Shown here: positions 53,888 to 62,435 of the stretch, piece by piece
How the letters are laid out: every line of letters starts with the position of its first letter
Numbering within the stretch: the first letter of the stretch is position 1
Assembly: GCF_016124105.1 (NCBI RefSeq)
Contig: NZ_JADGMQ010000007.1
Coordinates: 62,001-126,000, forward strand
DNA length: 64,000 nucleotides
Direction of reading: 5' to 3'
Source: Aquamicrobium zhengzhouense
GTDB lineage: Bacteria; Pseudomonadota; Alphaproteobacteria; Rhizobiales; Rhizobiaceae
Made by a program: the position numbers and the translations under genes
The notes under the pieces: model-generated
What the model saw: only the letters and a program-made list of their open reading frames with translations
Database searches by the model: none
Told to the model about the DNA's origin: nothing

Positions 53888-54994
53888 AGGGCTTGTCAGC
53901 TTGCGGTAGACCAGTTCGGTTTCTTGCGAGGCCGCATCACGCTCTGCCGCAGCGACCAGATCGAGATGCAGGGGCGATAGCGAGCAGGCAGGGTCGGTCG
54001 CCCGCGCATCGCCTGCCAGCGCCATCGCCTGACAGCGGCATCCTCCGAAGTCGACATGCTTGCGCTCGCAGGAGCGGCAGGGCTCCTGCATCCACTCATT
54101 TCCGCGAAACGCATTGAAGGACTCGCTCGCCTCCCAGATATCGCGCAAGCTGCGCTCCTGGACGTTCTCGAATACGAGCCCCGGGATCGTATGTGCGGCA
54201 TGGCACGGCAGAACCGCACCATCCGGCGCAACATTCATGCTGGTTGCGCCCCATCCTCCCATGCAGGCCTTGGGGAAGCGGGCATAATAATCTGCCGGCA
54301 CATAATCGATGACCAGAATGCCGCGCAGGCGTTCACGCGCGGCGCGAACGATCTCGCCGGCTTGCCGCACCTGCTCGCGTGTCGGCATCAGCGCGCCGCG
54401 GTTCTGCTCGGCCCAGCCATGAAACTGCACCGTCGCCACTTCAAGGCGTCGCGCGCCGAGTTGCACGGCAAGTTCAATGGTGTCTTCCAGCCGATCAAGA
54501 TTCTGCCGGTGCATCACGGCATTGAGCGTCAGCGGTATGTCGAGGCGGGCCACCCATTCGGCAACCGCGAGCTTGCGCGCGAGGCTGTTCTTGTAGCCGG
54601 AGAACTTGTCGGCGGTCGCATGGTCCACGCCTTGAATGGAAAGCTGGACGTGATCGAGGCCACGCCGTTTCAATTCACCCAGCCGCTGCTCCGTCAGGCC
54701 GACACCCGACGTGATCAGATTGCTGTAGAGCCCATGCTCGCCGGCTGCCGAGACAAGTTCTTCCAGATCACGCCGCGAGGCCGGTTCGCCGCCGGATAGA
54801 TGAAGGTGCAAGATGCCAAGTTCCGCTGCCTGTCGAAACACATCGACCCAGATCTCGGTCGGCAATTCCGAACTGCGTCCGCTCATTGAAAGCGGGTTCG
54901 AGCAATAGGGGCAGGCCAGCGGACAGCGATATGTCAGCTCTGCGAGCATTGCGATTGGAAGCAAGGGTGATGTGTTCTGCGGCACAGCGTTCAT
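53882..54994 (-). CDS. pqqE: PqqA peptide cyclase (radical SAM enzyme)
   Basis: A 370-residue radical SAM protein. Cys24, Cys28 and Cys31 (CPLACPYC) hold the SAM 4Fe-4S cluster; a C-terminal SPASM-type region (CMGGWG ... CRSCERKHVDFGGCRC) holds auxiliary clusters. It joins the Glu and Tyr side chains of PqqA, with PqqD as chaperone. Last gene of the pqqABCDE run; the start overlaps pqqD by one base. Confidence 0.93.
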   Translation of the reverse strand: MNAVPQNTSPLLPIAMLAELTYRCPLACPYCSNPLSMSGRSSELPTEIWVDVFRQAAELGILHLHLSGGEPASRRDLEELVSAAGEHGLYSNLITSGVGLTEQRLGELKRRGLDHVQLSIQGVDHATADKFSGYKNSLARKLAVAEWVARLDIPLTLNAVMHRQNLDRLEDTIELAVQLGARRLEVATVQFHGWAEQNRGALMPTREQVRQAGEIVRAARERLRGILVIDYVPADYYARFPKACMGGWGATSMNVAPDGAVLPCHAAHTIPGLVFENVQERSLRDIWEASESFNAFRGNEWMQEPCRSCERKHVDFGGCRCQAMALAGDARATDPACSLSPLHLDLVAAAERDAASQETELVYRKLTSPA

Positions 54995-55278
54995 CAGACG
55001 AACTCCATCAACCGGCGGTCCTCCAGAGAAAGGAAGAAGGCTCGTACGTCCTGCTCAATCTGCTCCCTGGGTGCCGCGAACTTCGCTGCAAGAGCCGAAA
55101 TCACGTTCTCCAACGATGTCTGGCCGTCAACTTCTGCAAGAATATGCATCGCGATCGCGTCGAGTTCGAGCGCCCGTTCAGGTGCAAGCAGAACCCACCG
55201 ATCACGAGCCTTGTCAAAATGGGTCCGCACGCCGCTAAGGAGCCTTGGTCGGGCCGATGGCGTGATGGCGGTGGTCAT
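54994..55278 (-). CDS. pqqD: PqqA-binding chaperone
   Basis: A 94-residue PqqD: RLLSGVRTHFDKARDRWVLLAPERALELD and LAEVDGQTSLENVI match the family. ATG 55278 overlaps the pqqC stop as ATGA. It presents PqqA to PqqE. Confidence 0.9.
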   Translation of the reverse strand: MTTAITPSARPRLLSGVRTHFDKARDRWVLLAPERALELDAIAMHILAEVDGQTSLENVISALAAKFAAPREQIEQDVRAFFLSLEDRRLMEFV

Positions 55279-56027
55279 TTTGCCATGCCTTCGCCTGGCC
55301 GCCATGCGCCCGGCGGGATGCGGCCTGGCTCGACATAAGCGCTGTGAAGCGCGTCAAGCTGAGCCCATAGAACATCAGTCTTGAAGGTCAGTGCGGCGGC
55401 TGCGGCGTCCTGTTTTTCGCGTGTATCCGCATGGTCGAGAACATATTGCAGGCCAAAGGCCACATCTTTTGGTGCCTCAACCAGCCGGTTGCGGAAATAG
55501 CTGAGGCTGTTTTCGTCGGCAAAATCGTAGTGCTGGAGCAATCCCTCGATCCGCTCGGAGTGGATCTTGGGCGCAAACAGTTCAGTGAGCGACGACGCGA
55601 TCGCCTCAAGGAGCGTGCGATCGCGCACAAAGCGGACATAAGCCTCGACCGCAAAGCGCGATGCGGGCAGTGCGCCTTGCATCGAAGCGACATAGTCGCG
55701 ATCCAGCCCGACGGCTGTTGCGAGGCGCAGCCAGCGCTCAATGCCGCCCGGCGCTTCCTCCGATCCATCGTGATCCTCGATCCGCGAGCGCCAGATGCGG
55801 CGCAGGACCGGATCGTCGCAGCGCGACATCAGGGCCGCATCCTTCATCGGGATATGCGCCTGGTAAACGAAGCGGTTCAGCACCCAGGCCTGGACCTGAT
55901 CGGGAGTGCACTGGCCTGAATGGAGCATATGATGGAAGGGATGCTTGTCGTGATAACGCTCTTCGCCTATTCGCCGCAGCCGCTTTTCGAATTCGTCACG
56001 GCTATGCGCCACCCCGCCCCCGGTCAT
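55275..56027 (-). CDS. pqqC: pyrroloquinoline-quinone synthase
   Basis: A 250-residue helical oxidase: RYHDKHPFHHMLHSG at the N-terminus, RIEDHDGSE and PGGIERWLRL are PqqC signatures. It performs the last, cofactor-free oxidation to PQQ. ATG 56027 is preceded by GGAGG and overlaps the pqqB stop as ATGA. Confidence 0.93.
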   Translation of the reverse strand: MTGGGVAHSRDEFEKRLRRIGEERYHDKHPFHHMLHSGQCTPDQVQAWVLNRFVYQAHIPMKDAALMSRCDDPVLRRIWRSRIEDHDGSEEAPGGIERWLRLATAVGLDRDYVASMQGALPASRFAVEAYVRFVRDRTLLEAIASSLTELFAPKIHSERIEGLLQHYDFADENSLSYFRNRLVEAPKDVAFGLQYVLDHADTREKQDAAAAALTFKTDVLWAQLDALHSAYVEPGRIPPGAWRPGEGMAK

Positions 56028-56920
56028 AGCCTTACCTCCATCTGATCGACGGCGACTTCCCAACCTGCCTCGTTCACAGCCCGGAACGCGCCGGAAGCAG
56101 GATCAAGGATAGGATTGGTGTTGTTGATGTGCACGTAGATCTTCCGTTTCACGTCAAGGTCCCGGAACGCCTCAAGCGATCCGTCTGGTCCGCCGATCAC
56201 CATATGTCCCATGCGGGCGCTGGTCTTGGTGCCGACGCCGTTCTCTTTCAATTCGTCCTGTGACCAGAACGAGCCGTCGAAGAAGACGAGTGAGGCACCG
56301 CGGACCCGCTCGGCGAGCGCCGGGGTCATCTTCGCGCAGCCCGGAATGTAGAACATCGTTCCGCTATCGCTTTTCAGTTCGACGCCGACTGTCTGCTCGC
56401 CCTCGACATCCGTCGCCACCTCACCATCTTCCGCATAGAGCGGCACCTTGCCGGGAACCGGGAACATCACGGCACGCAGGCCTTGAGCCAACTCGAATTC
56501 TTCGTTGACCTGAACGGATCTTCGCTCGACAAACTGCGGATCGAGAACCCGGAAGATGGGATTTTCGTCCAGAATGGAGGCTATCCCGGCGGTCAAGTGA
56601 AGGCGAAAGGGCTGTTTTTCGCGCAGGATCAGCAGCCCCGCGACGTGATCGAGATCGCCATTCGTCACCAGAACCGACGAGATCGGACTTTCCCGCAACC
56701 CGGTCGGGTGCAGGGCAGGGGTTTGATTGATCTGGTCGCGGATGTCAGGTGAGGCGTTGAGGATCGCCCAATGGCGACCATCGCCGGTCACGGCAATCGA
56801 GGACTGCGACCGCGGAACAAACCCAGGAAGTTTCTGGCGGACAGCGCAGCAGTTGCGGCAACCGCAATTCCATTGCGGAAAGCCGCCGCCCGCTGCCGCG
56901 CCAAGCACGACAGCGCGCAT
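56024..56920 (-). CDS. pqqB: PQQ biosynthesis protein PqqB
   Basis: A 298-residue metallo-beta-lactamase-fold hydroxylase: LGAAAGGGFPQWNCGCRNC at the N-terminus with the family's Cys motif, and NGDLDHVAGLL with metal ligands. It hydroxylates the PQQ precursor. It begins 49 bp after pqqA in the same direction. Confidence 0.92.
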   Translation of the reverse strand: MRAVVLGAAAGGGFPQWNCGCRNCCAVRQKLPGFVPRSQSSIAVTGDGRHWAILNASPDIRDQINQTPALHPTGLRESPISSVLVTNGDLDHVAGLLILREKQPFRLHLTAGIASILDENPIFRVLDPQFVERRSVQVNEEFELAQGLRAVMFPVPGKVPLYAEDGEVATDVEGEQTVGVELKSDSGTMFYIPGCAKMTPALAERVRGASLVFFDGSFWSQDELKENGVGTKTSARMGHMVIGGPDGSLEAFRDLDVKRKIYVHINNTNPILDPASGAFRAVNEAGWEVAVDQMEVRL

Positions 56921-56969
56921 TGGATACGTGTTTTCTCAGGCGTAAAATTAAGTCGTTGCGTTCACGCTG

Positions 56970-57059
56970 TTAGAACAGCGGATCCTCTTCGGCAGGAACG
57001 TAACGGCAAATTTCCATGCCGCATGCATATTCTGCAATTTTGGGTGCGGACCAAGCCAT
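56970..57059 (-). CDS. pqqA: PQQ precursor peptide PqqA
   Basis: A 29-residue peptide. Glu16 and Tyr20 have the required Glu-x-x-x-Tyr spacing (EICRY), and GGAGGAG lies nine or so bases before ATG 57059. The sequence differs from textbook PqqA: it carries two Cys (13 and 18) and an acidic tail EEDPLF. The pair Glu16/Tyr20 is cut out and fused to form PQQ. First gene of pqqABCDE. Confidence 0.88.
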   Translation of the reverse strand: MAWSAPKIAEYACGMEICRYVPAEEDPLF

Positions 57060-57172
57060 GACAATCTCCTCCACAGCTGTTCAGCTCATCTACGAGCGGC
57101 GGTGAGCATACTCACCATAGGTCTCATTAGTGGGCGCGGGCGGTGCACGGTCAACACTCCTTGCGTAATACT

Positions 57173-57239
57173 TTGGTGCCAGAGGCAGTCTAAAACGTTG
57201 TTTCAACACGGTGTTGGTGCCAATCTTTCGCGACGCGAA
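57173..57239. promoter_or_regulatory. repeat cluster in the pqqA upstream region
   Basis: TTGGTGCCA occurs twice in direct orientation at 57173-57181 and 57214-57222 (period 41). Two odd-length palindromes lie close by: CAACAC-G-GTGTTG at 57204-57216 and TTCGCG-A-CGCGAA at 57227-57239. All sit in the 238-bp divergent gap between pqqA and the secreted-protein gene at 57298. Confidence 0.45.
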
Positions 57240-57297
57240 GGAGGATGCCTCTCGAGACTTTCTTGGGGCAGTTTGCCAGCGGGAGGAGATTGGCTTG

Positions 57298-57663
57298 ATG
57301 AGAGACTGGCTTCGACGCCATGCGACGCTTGTTGCCATTGCCGGATTTCTCGGCGTTGCCTCGGGAACCCCAGGGGCCATGGCCGCTACCAATGACTACC
57401 CAACGGTAGCGCGCGTCGACTATGTCGTTGCCTGCATGGCGGTGAACGGCAAAGACTATCTGGTGATGCAGAAATGCTCCTGCAGCCTGGATTACATCGC
57501 CGAGCGCATCCCTTACGAGACCTATGAGCGGATCGAGACCATCATGCGGATGAGGGAAGGGCGAGGGGAACTTGCCTTGATGTTCCGCACCTCGCGCGCG
57601 CTTGAGGACGAAGTGCAGTCTTTCCGTCGCGCGCAGGTTGAAGCCGATCTTCAGTGCTTCTGA
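57298..57663 (+). CDS. small secreted protein of unknown function in the PQQ island
   Basis: A 121-residue protein with signal peptide ending near AMAAT. The mature part has four Cys (VACMAV, QKCSCS, LQCF) and the segment YIAERIPYETYERIETIMRMR. GGGAGGAG precedes ATG 57298. I do not recognise the family. Being divergent from pqqA and 2 bp upstream of a cytochrome c gene, it probably works in the periplasmic redox chain. Confidence 0.78.
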   Translation: MRDWLRRHATLVAIAGFLGVASGTPGAMAATNDYPTVARVDYVVACMAVNGKDYLVMQKCSCSLDYIAERIPYETYERIETIMRMREGRGELALMFRTSRALEDEVQSFRRAQVEADLQCF

Positions 57664-57665
57664 TC

Positions 57666-58046
57666 ATGCCGCGCATCCTACTGGCTTTATCTGCCAGCGC
57701 ACTTTTTCTTGCCGCGGTTTTGCCTGCGCAAAGCGATCCGGCGCAGATACGCGCCGGTGAACGCGTTTTTCGCAATCAATGCCTCGGCTGCCACTCGATA
57801 AAAGAAAATGATCACCGCGCCGGGCCGACGCTGCATCAGCTTTTTGGCCGGCAGTCAGGCTCTATGGAGGGTTTCGATTACTCTCCCGCCATGCGTGAGG
57901 CCGGCATTGAATGGTCGCCGGAAACCCTCGATGTCTTCCTGGCCGCGCCGAAAGAAACGGTGCCGGGCACCAAGATGGTCTTTTGGGGGCTTGATGAGCG
58001 CCAACGCGGACGCGTCATTGCCTATCTGCAAAGTCAGCAAGACTGA
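57666..58046 (+). CDS. periplasmic class I cytochrome c
   Basis: A 126-residue cytochrome with signal peptide to about Ser22, haem site CLGCH and axial Met in GTKMVF. It is a paralogue of the cytochrome encoded at 40663 (shared DYSPAMR, VGPTLH-like and GTKM segments). GTG 57654 is an alternative start. Probably carries electrons from the membrane quinoprotein region or XoxG. Confidence 0.88.
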   Translation: MPRILLALSASALFLAAVLPAQSDPAQIRAGERVFRNQCLGCHSIKENDHRAGPTLHQLFGRQSGSMEGFDYSPAMREAGIEWSPETLDVFLAAPKETVPGTKMVFWGLDERQRGRVIAYLQSQQD

Positions 58047-58162
58047 CGGATACATTTACTCCGCGAAAATTTGCGCCGTCTACATCCTTAAGTTGGATCA
58101 GGCGGGAACAAAGCCGCCGGCTCAAAGGTTAAGCCTCGAACCACGCATCGAGGCGGCCTGAC

Positions 58163-58297
58163 ATGTCTTCCAGAACCGCAGTTTGGTTAGTCGCAATCGC
58201 TGTCGTCGCCCTTGCGATCTTTTTCTTCACGTCTGACGGAGGAAACCCGGACCGCCCGGGGGCGCCTTCGCCACATGCCATCGACCAAGACCAATGA
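58163..58297 (+). CDS. 44-residue single-span membrane peptide
   Basis: A small open frame with one hydrophobic segment (VWLVAIAVVALAIFFF, about 7-22) and a polar, Pro/Asp-rich tail. GAGG precedes ATG 58163 at workable spacing, and its TGA overlaps the ATG of the quinoprotein dehydrogenase gene as ATGA. It is too short for most gene finders. Role unknown; it may be a partner subunit of the dehydrogenase. Confidence 0.6.
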   Translation: MSSRTAVWLVAIAVVALAIFFFTSDGGNPDRPGAPSPHAIDQDQ

Positions 58298-60660
58298 CGG
58301 CCGCGCGTTTGCGCGTCACCGCTGCAACGGGAAATGACATGGCCATCAAAATCACAATCGGACTTCTCTTCCTCCTCGGTATCGCTCTGGTCGGGGGAGG
58401 GATCTGGCTGGTGCTGCTTGGGGGCAGCCTCTTCTATCTGATCGCCGGCTTGGTGATGCTGGTGGTGGCCGGTCTGTTATATCGACGGCGCGAGATGGCC
58501 CTCTTGCTCTACGCCGTGTTCGTGATTGGCGCGTTGGCCTGGGCGGTGTGGGAAGTCGGGTTTGACTGGTGGCAGCTTGCGCCGCGTGGCGGCATCATTG
58601 TCCTTCTCGGCCTATGGCTGCTGACGCCCTGGGTCCGGCGGCCTCTGGCCTCTCCAGGCGCTGGCGCCATGCCGACTGTGGCGCTTGGCGTCGCGATGCT
58701 GCTTGCGGTTGCGGTCGCCGCCTATTCGATGCTCTCCGACACAATCGGCATTAAGGGCCAATTGCCCGAGGAGCGTGTTGCCGAGGCGGGAAATGACAAT
58801 TCGGTCCCCGCTGGCGAATGGCATCAATATGGCCGCACTGCGCTGGGCCAGCGCTATTCGCCGCTCGACCAGATCAATGTCGAGAATGTCGGAAGTCTTC
58901 AAGTCGCGTGGCAATACCAGACGGGCGACGTGAAGCTGCCAGAAGATGTCGGTGAAACTACCTATCAGGTCACGCCGCTCAAGATCGACAACACGCTCTA
59001 CCTCTGCACCCCGCACAACTGGGCCATTGCGCTCGACGCAACCACCGGCGAAGAGAAGTGGAAGTTCGACCCGAATGCGGGCCTCAATCCTGACCGCCAG
59101 CACCAGACCTGCCGCGGCGTGACCTATTGGGACGATCCGGCAACCGGGCCCGAGACAGAGTGCGGGCGCCGGGTCTATCTTCCAACATCGGACGCCAGGC
59201 TAATCGCGCTCGATGCGGAAACCGGTGAAGTCTGCACGAGCTTTGCCGACAATGGCGAACTGCATCTGGAACAGGGGATGCGGTACAATCCGGCTGGCTA
59301 TTATTATTCGACCTCGCCACCCGTCATTACAGCGGGAAAAATCATCATCGGCGGGGCCGTGAATGACAATTACTCGACGCAGTCGCAGTCCGGCGTCATC
59401 CGCGCCTTTGATGTGCGCACCGGCGAACTCCTCTGGAACTGGGATTCTGGCAATCCGGACAAGACCGAGCCGATAGGCGAGGGGGAATTCTACACGACCA
59501 ACTCGCCAAACAGCTGGTCGATCTTCAGCTATGACCCGGATCTTGGCCTCGTCTACATACCCCTCGGCAATCAGGTGCCGGATCAGCTTGGCATGGGCCG
59601 CAGCGAACATGTCGAACGCTATTCCTCTTCGATAGTCGCGCTCGATATCGAAACCGGACAAGTGCGGTGGGTGATGCAGACGGTGCATCATGACCTTTGG
59701 GATATGGACGTGCCGGCACAACCGGTGCTGGTCGATCTGACGCTTGATGAGGGCACGGTACCTGCTCTGGTCGGGCCAACCAAGCAGGGCGACATTTACG
59801 TTCTCGACCGTCGAACCGGCGATCCTATCATCCCGGTTCGTGAGGTCCCGGCACCGACCGGCGCGATTCCTGAAGATTTCACCGCGCCGACCCAGCCGGT
59901 CTCGGACCTTTCATTCGAGCCTCCGGCGATGCGCGAACAGGACATGTGGGGGCTGACCCTCTTTGACCAGCTTGCCTGCCGGATCCAGTTCCATCGCTAT
60001 CGCTATGAGGGGCGTTACACGCCGCCATCACTGGAAGGCACGATCGTCTATCCCGGCAATTTCGGCACCTTCAATTGGGGAAGCGTGGCGGTAGACCCGG
60101 AGCGGCAGATCATGTTCGGCATGCCGACTTATCTCGCCTTCACCTCGACGCTGGTGCCGCGTGACCAGATACCGCCGAAGGGCGAAGATGAGAAGGCGAG
60201 CGAGCAGGGGCTGAACCGCAATGAAGGCGCGCCCTATGGCGTCTTTATGGGGCCGTTCCTCGGCCCCCTCGGTATCCCGTGTCAGGCTCCCCCATGGGGC
60301 TATGTCAGCGGTGTTGATCTGCGAACGGGCGAGATTGCCTACAAGCATCGCAACGGCACCGTTTATGACATGACGCCGCTTCCGCTGCCCTTCAAGCTCG
60401 GCGTACCAGGCATTGGCGGACCGATCATCACCCGGGGCGGCGTGGCATTCCTGGCGGCGGCGGTTGACAATTACCTTCGCGCCTACAATGTCACGAACGG
60501 TGAGCAGCTGTGGCAAGCGAGACTACCCGCCGGCGGGCAGGCGACGCCGATGAGCTACACCGGCGAGGACGGCAAACAATATGTCCTGATCGTCGCCGGT
60601 GGACACGGCTCGATCGGCACCAAGGCGGGCGACTACGTGATCGCTTATACGCTTCCGTAG
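58294..60660 (+). CDS. membrane-bound PQQ-dependent dehydrogenase (glucose/quinate/polyol type)
   Basis: A 788-residue quinoprotein of the Gcd/QuiA family. Five membrane helices lie within about residues 17-155, then a periplasmic eight-bladed PQQ propeller with the catalytic-type Asp467 in HHDLWDMD. It oxidises sugars, polyols or quinate and reduces ubiquinone directly through the membrane domain. The start at 58294 is coupled to the upstream small ORF; ATG 58339 is also plausible and begins the conserved part. Substrate within the family cannot be decided. Confidence 0.9.
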   Translation: MTAARLRVTAATGNDMAIKITIGLLFLLGIALVGGGIWLVLLGGSLFYLIAGLVMLVVAGLLYRRREMALLLYAVFVIGALAWAVWEVGFDWWQLAPRGGIIVLLGLWLLTPWVRRPLASPGAGAMPTVALGVAMLLAVAVAAYSMLSDTIGIKGQLPEERVAEAGNDNSVPAGEWHQYGRTALGQRYSPLDQINVENVGSLQVAWQYQTGDVKLPEDVGETTYQVTPLKIDNTLYLCTPHNWAIALDATTGEEKWKFDPNAGLNPDRQHQTCRGVTYWDDPATGPETECGRRVYLPTSDARLIALDAETGEVCTSFADNGELHLEQGMRYNPAGYYYSTSPPVITAGKIIIGGAVNDNYSTQSQSGVIRAFDVRTGELLWNWDSGNPDKTEPIGEGEFYTTNSPNSWSIFSYDPDLGLVYIPLGNQVPDQLGMGRSEHVERYSSSIVALDIETGQVRWVMQTVHHDLWDMDVPAQPVLVDLTLDEGTVPALVGPTKQGDIYVLDRRTGDPIIPVREVPAPTGAIPEDFTAPTQPVSDLSFEPPAMREQDMWGLTLFDQLACRIQFHRYRYEGRYTPPSLEGTIVYPGNFGTFNWGSVAVDPERQIMFGMPTYLAFTSTLVPRDQIPPKGEDEKASEQGLNRNEGAPYGVFMGPFLGPLGIPCQAPPWGYVSGVDLRTGEIAYKHRNGTVYDMTPLPLPFKLGVPGIGGPIITRGGVAFLAAAVDNYLRAYNVTNGEQLWQARLPAGGQATPMSYTGEDGKQYVLIVAGGHGSIGTKAGDYVIAYTLP

Positions 60661-60680
60661 CTGCCCGGTGGCACGCGGCG

Positions 60681-62435
60681 CTAAACCGACGGGGCCGCGT
60701 CCAAAGTCTCGGCAATCTCCTGCCACGCTTCATAGGCAGCAAGAACCGTTTCGCACTGCGCCGTGTGGCCGGCCACGAACGCATCGCCATAGATGGTTTC
60801 GTCCGGATATTCGGTGATCAGCGTGACGGGGATCCGGTTTCTCTCGTCCAGCGAGACAAGGCACGGGAACCCATTGATCATCTCGAAACCGGTCTCTCCG
60901 GCATGCTGCTCGAACAGCTTTATCTGCCTTGCGTTCATATCGAGCAATCCCGGCAACTTGGCCAGACGGCGTGTCACGGCCTCTGTCAATTTGCGGGCCG
61001 GAATGTCCCATCCCTGATGGTGGCGCACTATCAGGAAAAAGCCCTTCGGCAGCGTCCACATCGCAAAATTGCGCGGGATGTAGCCTGAAAGGGGCCGGGT
61101 CCACTCATGGGCCGGATAGCCGTGCAGATTGACATGCAGCCTTGCGCCACTTCGCTTCTCGGCCTCGATCCTGATGGCGGTTTCAAACAGGAGAGGGCCA
61201 GCGTTGTCCGGGTCCCGATATTCGAGGTCATCGCCCAGCGCCGTGTAGCGCGCCGCATGCGACATGTGACGCGGGTTGTCTTGGCGGAGCCGCTGATGCA
61301 GCGCATATCCGTCCGGATTTTCGCCGGGAGCGAGCGTAAAGTTTGCGCTCTCGCGGCGGGAGAGGATGCGGGCGGCGCGCAGCGCGCCAACAATTCCGGT
61401 CGTCTCATTGGCGTGCTGACCACCGCTGATCATCACTGGCGCATCTGCACCCTCGACATGCACTGCCTGCACCTTGCGTCCCGAGCGGGCAGATGCGGTG
61501 AAAAGGGATCCACCGATACCCTCCAGCTCTGACGCGATCTGCTCTGCCGACAGGGGAGCAATTGCCTCGTCAAGCGGTTGGACGGGTGTTGGAAGGAAGC
61601 TGGTGGTAAAAGCCCGCTCCTCGATCCGCAGCGTAACCTTGCCAGAGCCTTTAACGACTTCGGGAACGATCTGGCCGGGGCGCAGGGTCCGATCGGTGAA
61701 GGCCCGCCCGGTCTTGCGGGTGAAGAACTCGATGGCCGAAAAATACAGATCTTCGTGGAGCGCTTCCTTCAGGCTGATGACCTCATCGCCGTAATCCAGC
61801 GGCTCGTCCTGGGCCGGATATTCAACGCGAAGGTTCAACTCTTCAAAGAACGGCTCTGTCTTGCCCCAATCATGCGCGGCAATCGCTGCAAGTGCGGCCT
61901 GATAAACCTGCTCGTAATCGGTGATGAGCCGCTCGCCCACAGGCTCACCCCCGCGCTTGATCCAACCGGTCGGCGACAGTGCAGGTTCGCCTGCTGCATC
62001 GTCATGCAGATGGTTTGGCGCAAAGACCCTGAGATCTTCAATGCGCCCATCGGAATGGCTCAGGCGCACGTCATAGTGCAGGGCATCGTCGTGACGCTCG
62101 ATGAAATTGACCGGGCGCTCCCCGACCAGCGCGACCAGCGGATAGCATTCAAGGCGGAAGCGGTTTTGTGGCGCCGCCTCATGCGTTGGATAGCTAATCT
62201 CGATGGCCTGAACTCCATCGAGATTAATCTCTTCGAGAAACGCATGGAGAAGCGGCTTGTAGGCCGAACGAAGTCGTGCCTTCACACCCTTTTCGGCAAG
62301 AAGGCGCTGCGCCGCAAGCCGTCTCGCTCGATCATCGAACAGCCAGGCTTCCAGTTCATCGCCTTCTTTGGCCCCGGCGATAATCCGGTCGAGGGTCCGT
62401 TCAAAACTCTGTTCAAGCAACATTGTCAGTATCAC
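60681..62435 (-). CDS. M14-family zinc carboxypeptidase-like protein
   Basis: A 584-residue protein with an N-terminal domain of about 300 residues of unknown role and a C-terminal M14 domain. GGQHANETTG gives zinc ligands His341 and Glu344; LHVNLHGYPAHEW supplies the third His. No signal peptide, so it should cut imported peptides or acylated amino acids in the cytosol. GTG 62435 overlaps the permease gene's stop as GTGA. The catalytic Glu towards the end was not pinned down. Confidence 0.82.
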   Translation of the reverse strand: MILTMLLEQSFERTLDRIIAGAKEGDELEAWLFDDRARRLAAQRLLAEKGVKARLRSAYKPLLHAFLEEINLDGVQAIEISYPTHEAAPQNRFRLECYPLVALVGERPVNFIERHDDALHYDVRLSHSDGRIEDLRVFAPNHLHDDAAGEPALSPTGWIKRGGEPVGERLITDYEQVYQAALAAIAAHDWGKTEPFFEELNLRVEYPAQDEPLDYGDEVISLKEALHEDLYFSAIEFFTRKTGRAFTDRTLRPGQIVPEVVKGSGKVTLRIEERAFTTSFLPTPVQPLDEAIAPLSAEQIASELEGIGGSLFTASARSGRKVQAVHVEGADAPVMISGGQHANETTGIVGALRAARILSRRESANFTLAPGENPDGYALHQRLRQDNPRHMSHAARYTALGDDLEYRDPDNAGPLLFETAIRIEAEKRSGARLHVNLHGYPAHEWTRPLSGYIPRNFAMWTLPKGFFLIVRHHQGWDIPARKLTEAVTRRLAKLPGLLDMNARQIKLFEQHAGETGFEMINGFPCLVSLDERNRIPVTLITEYPDETIYGDAFVAGHTAQCETVLAAYEAWQEIAETLDAAPSV

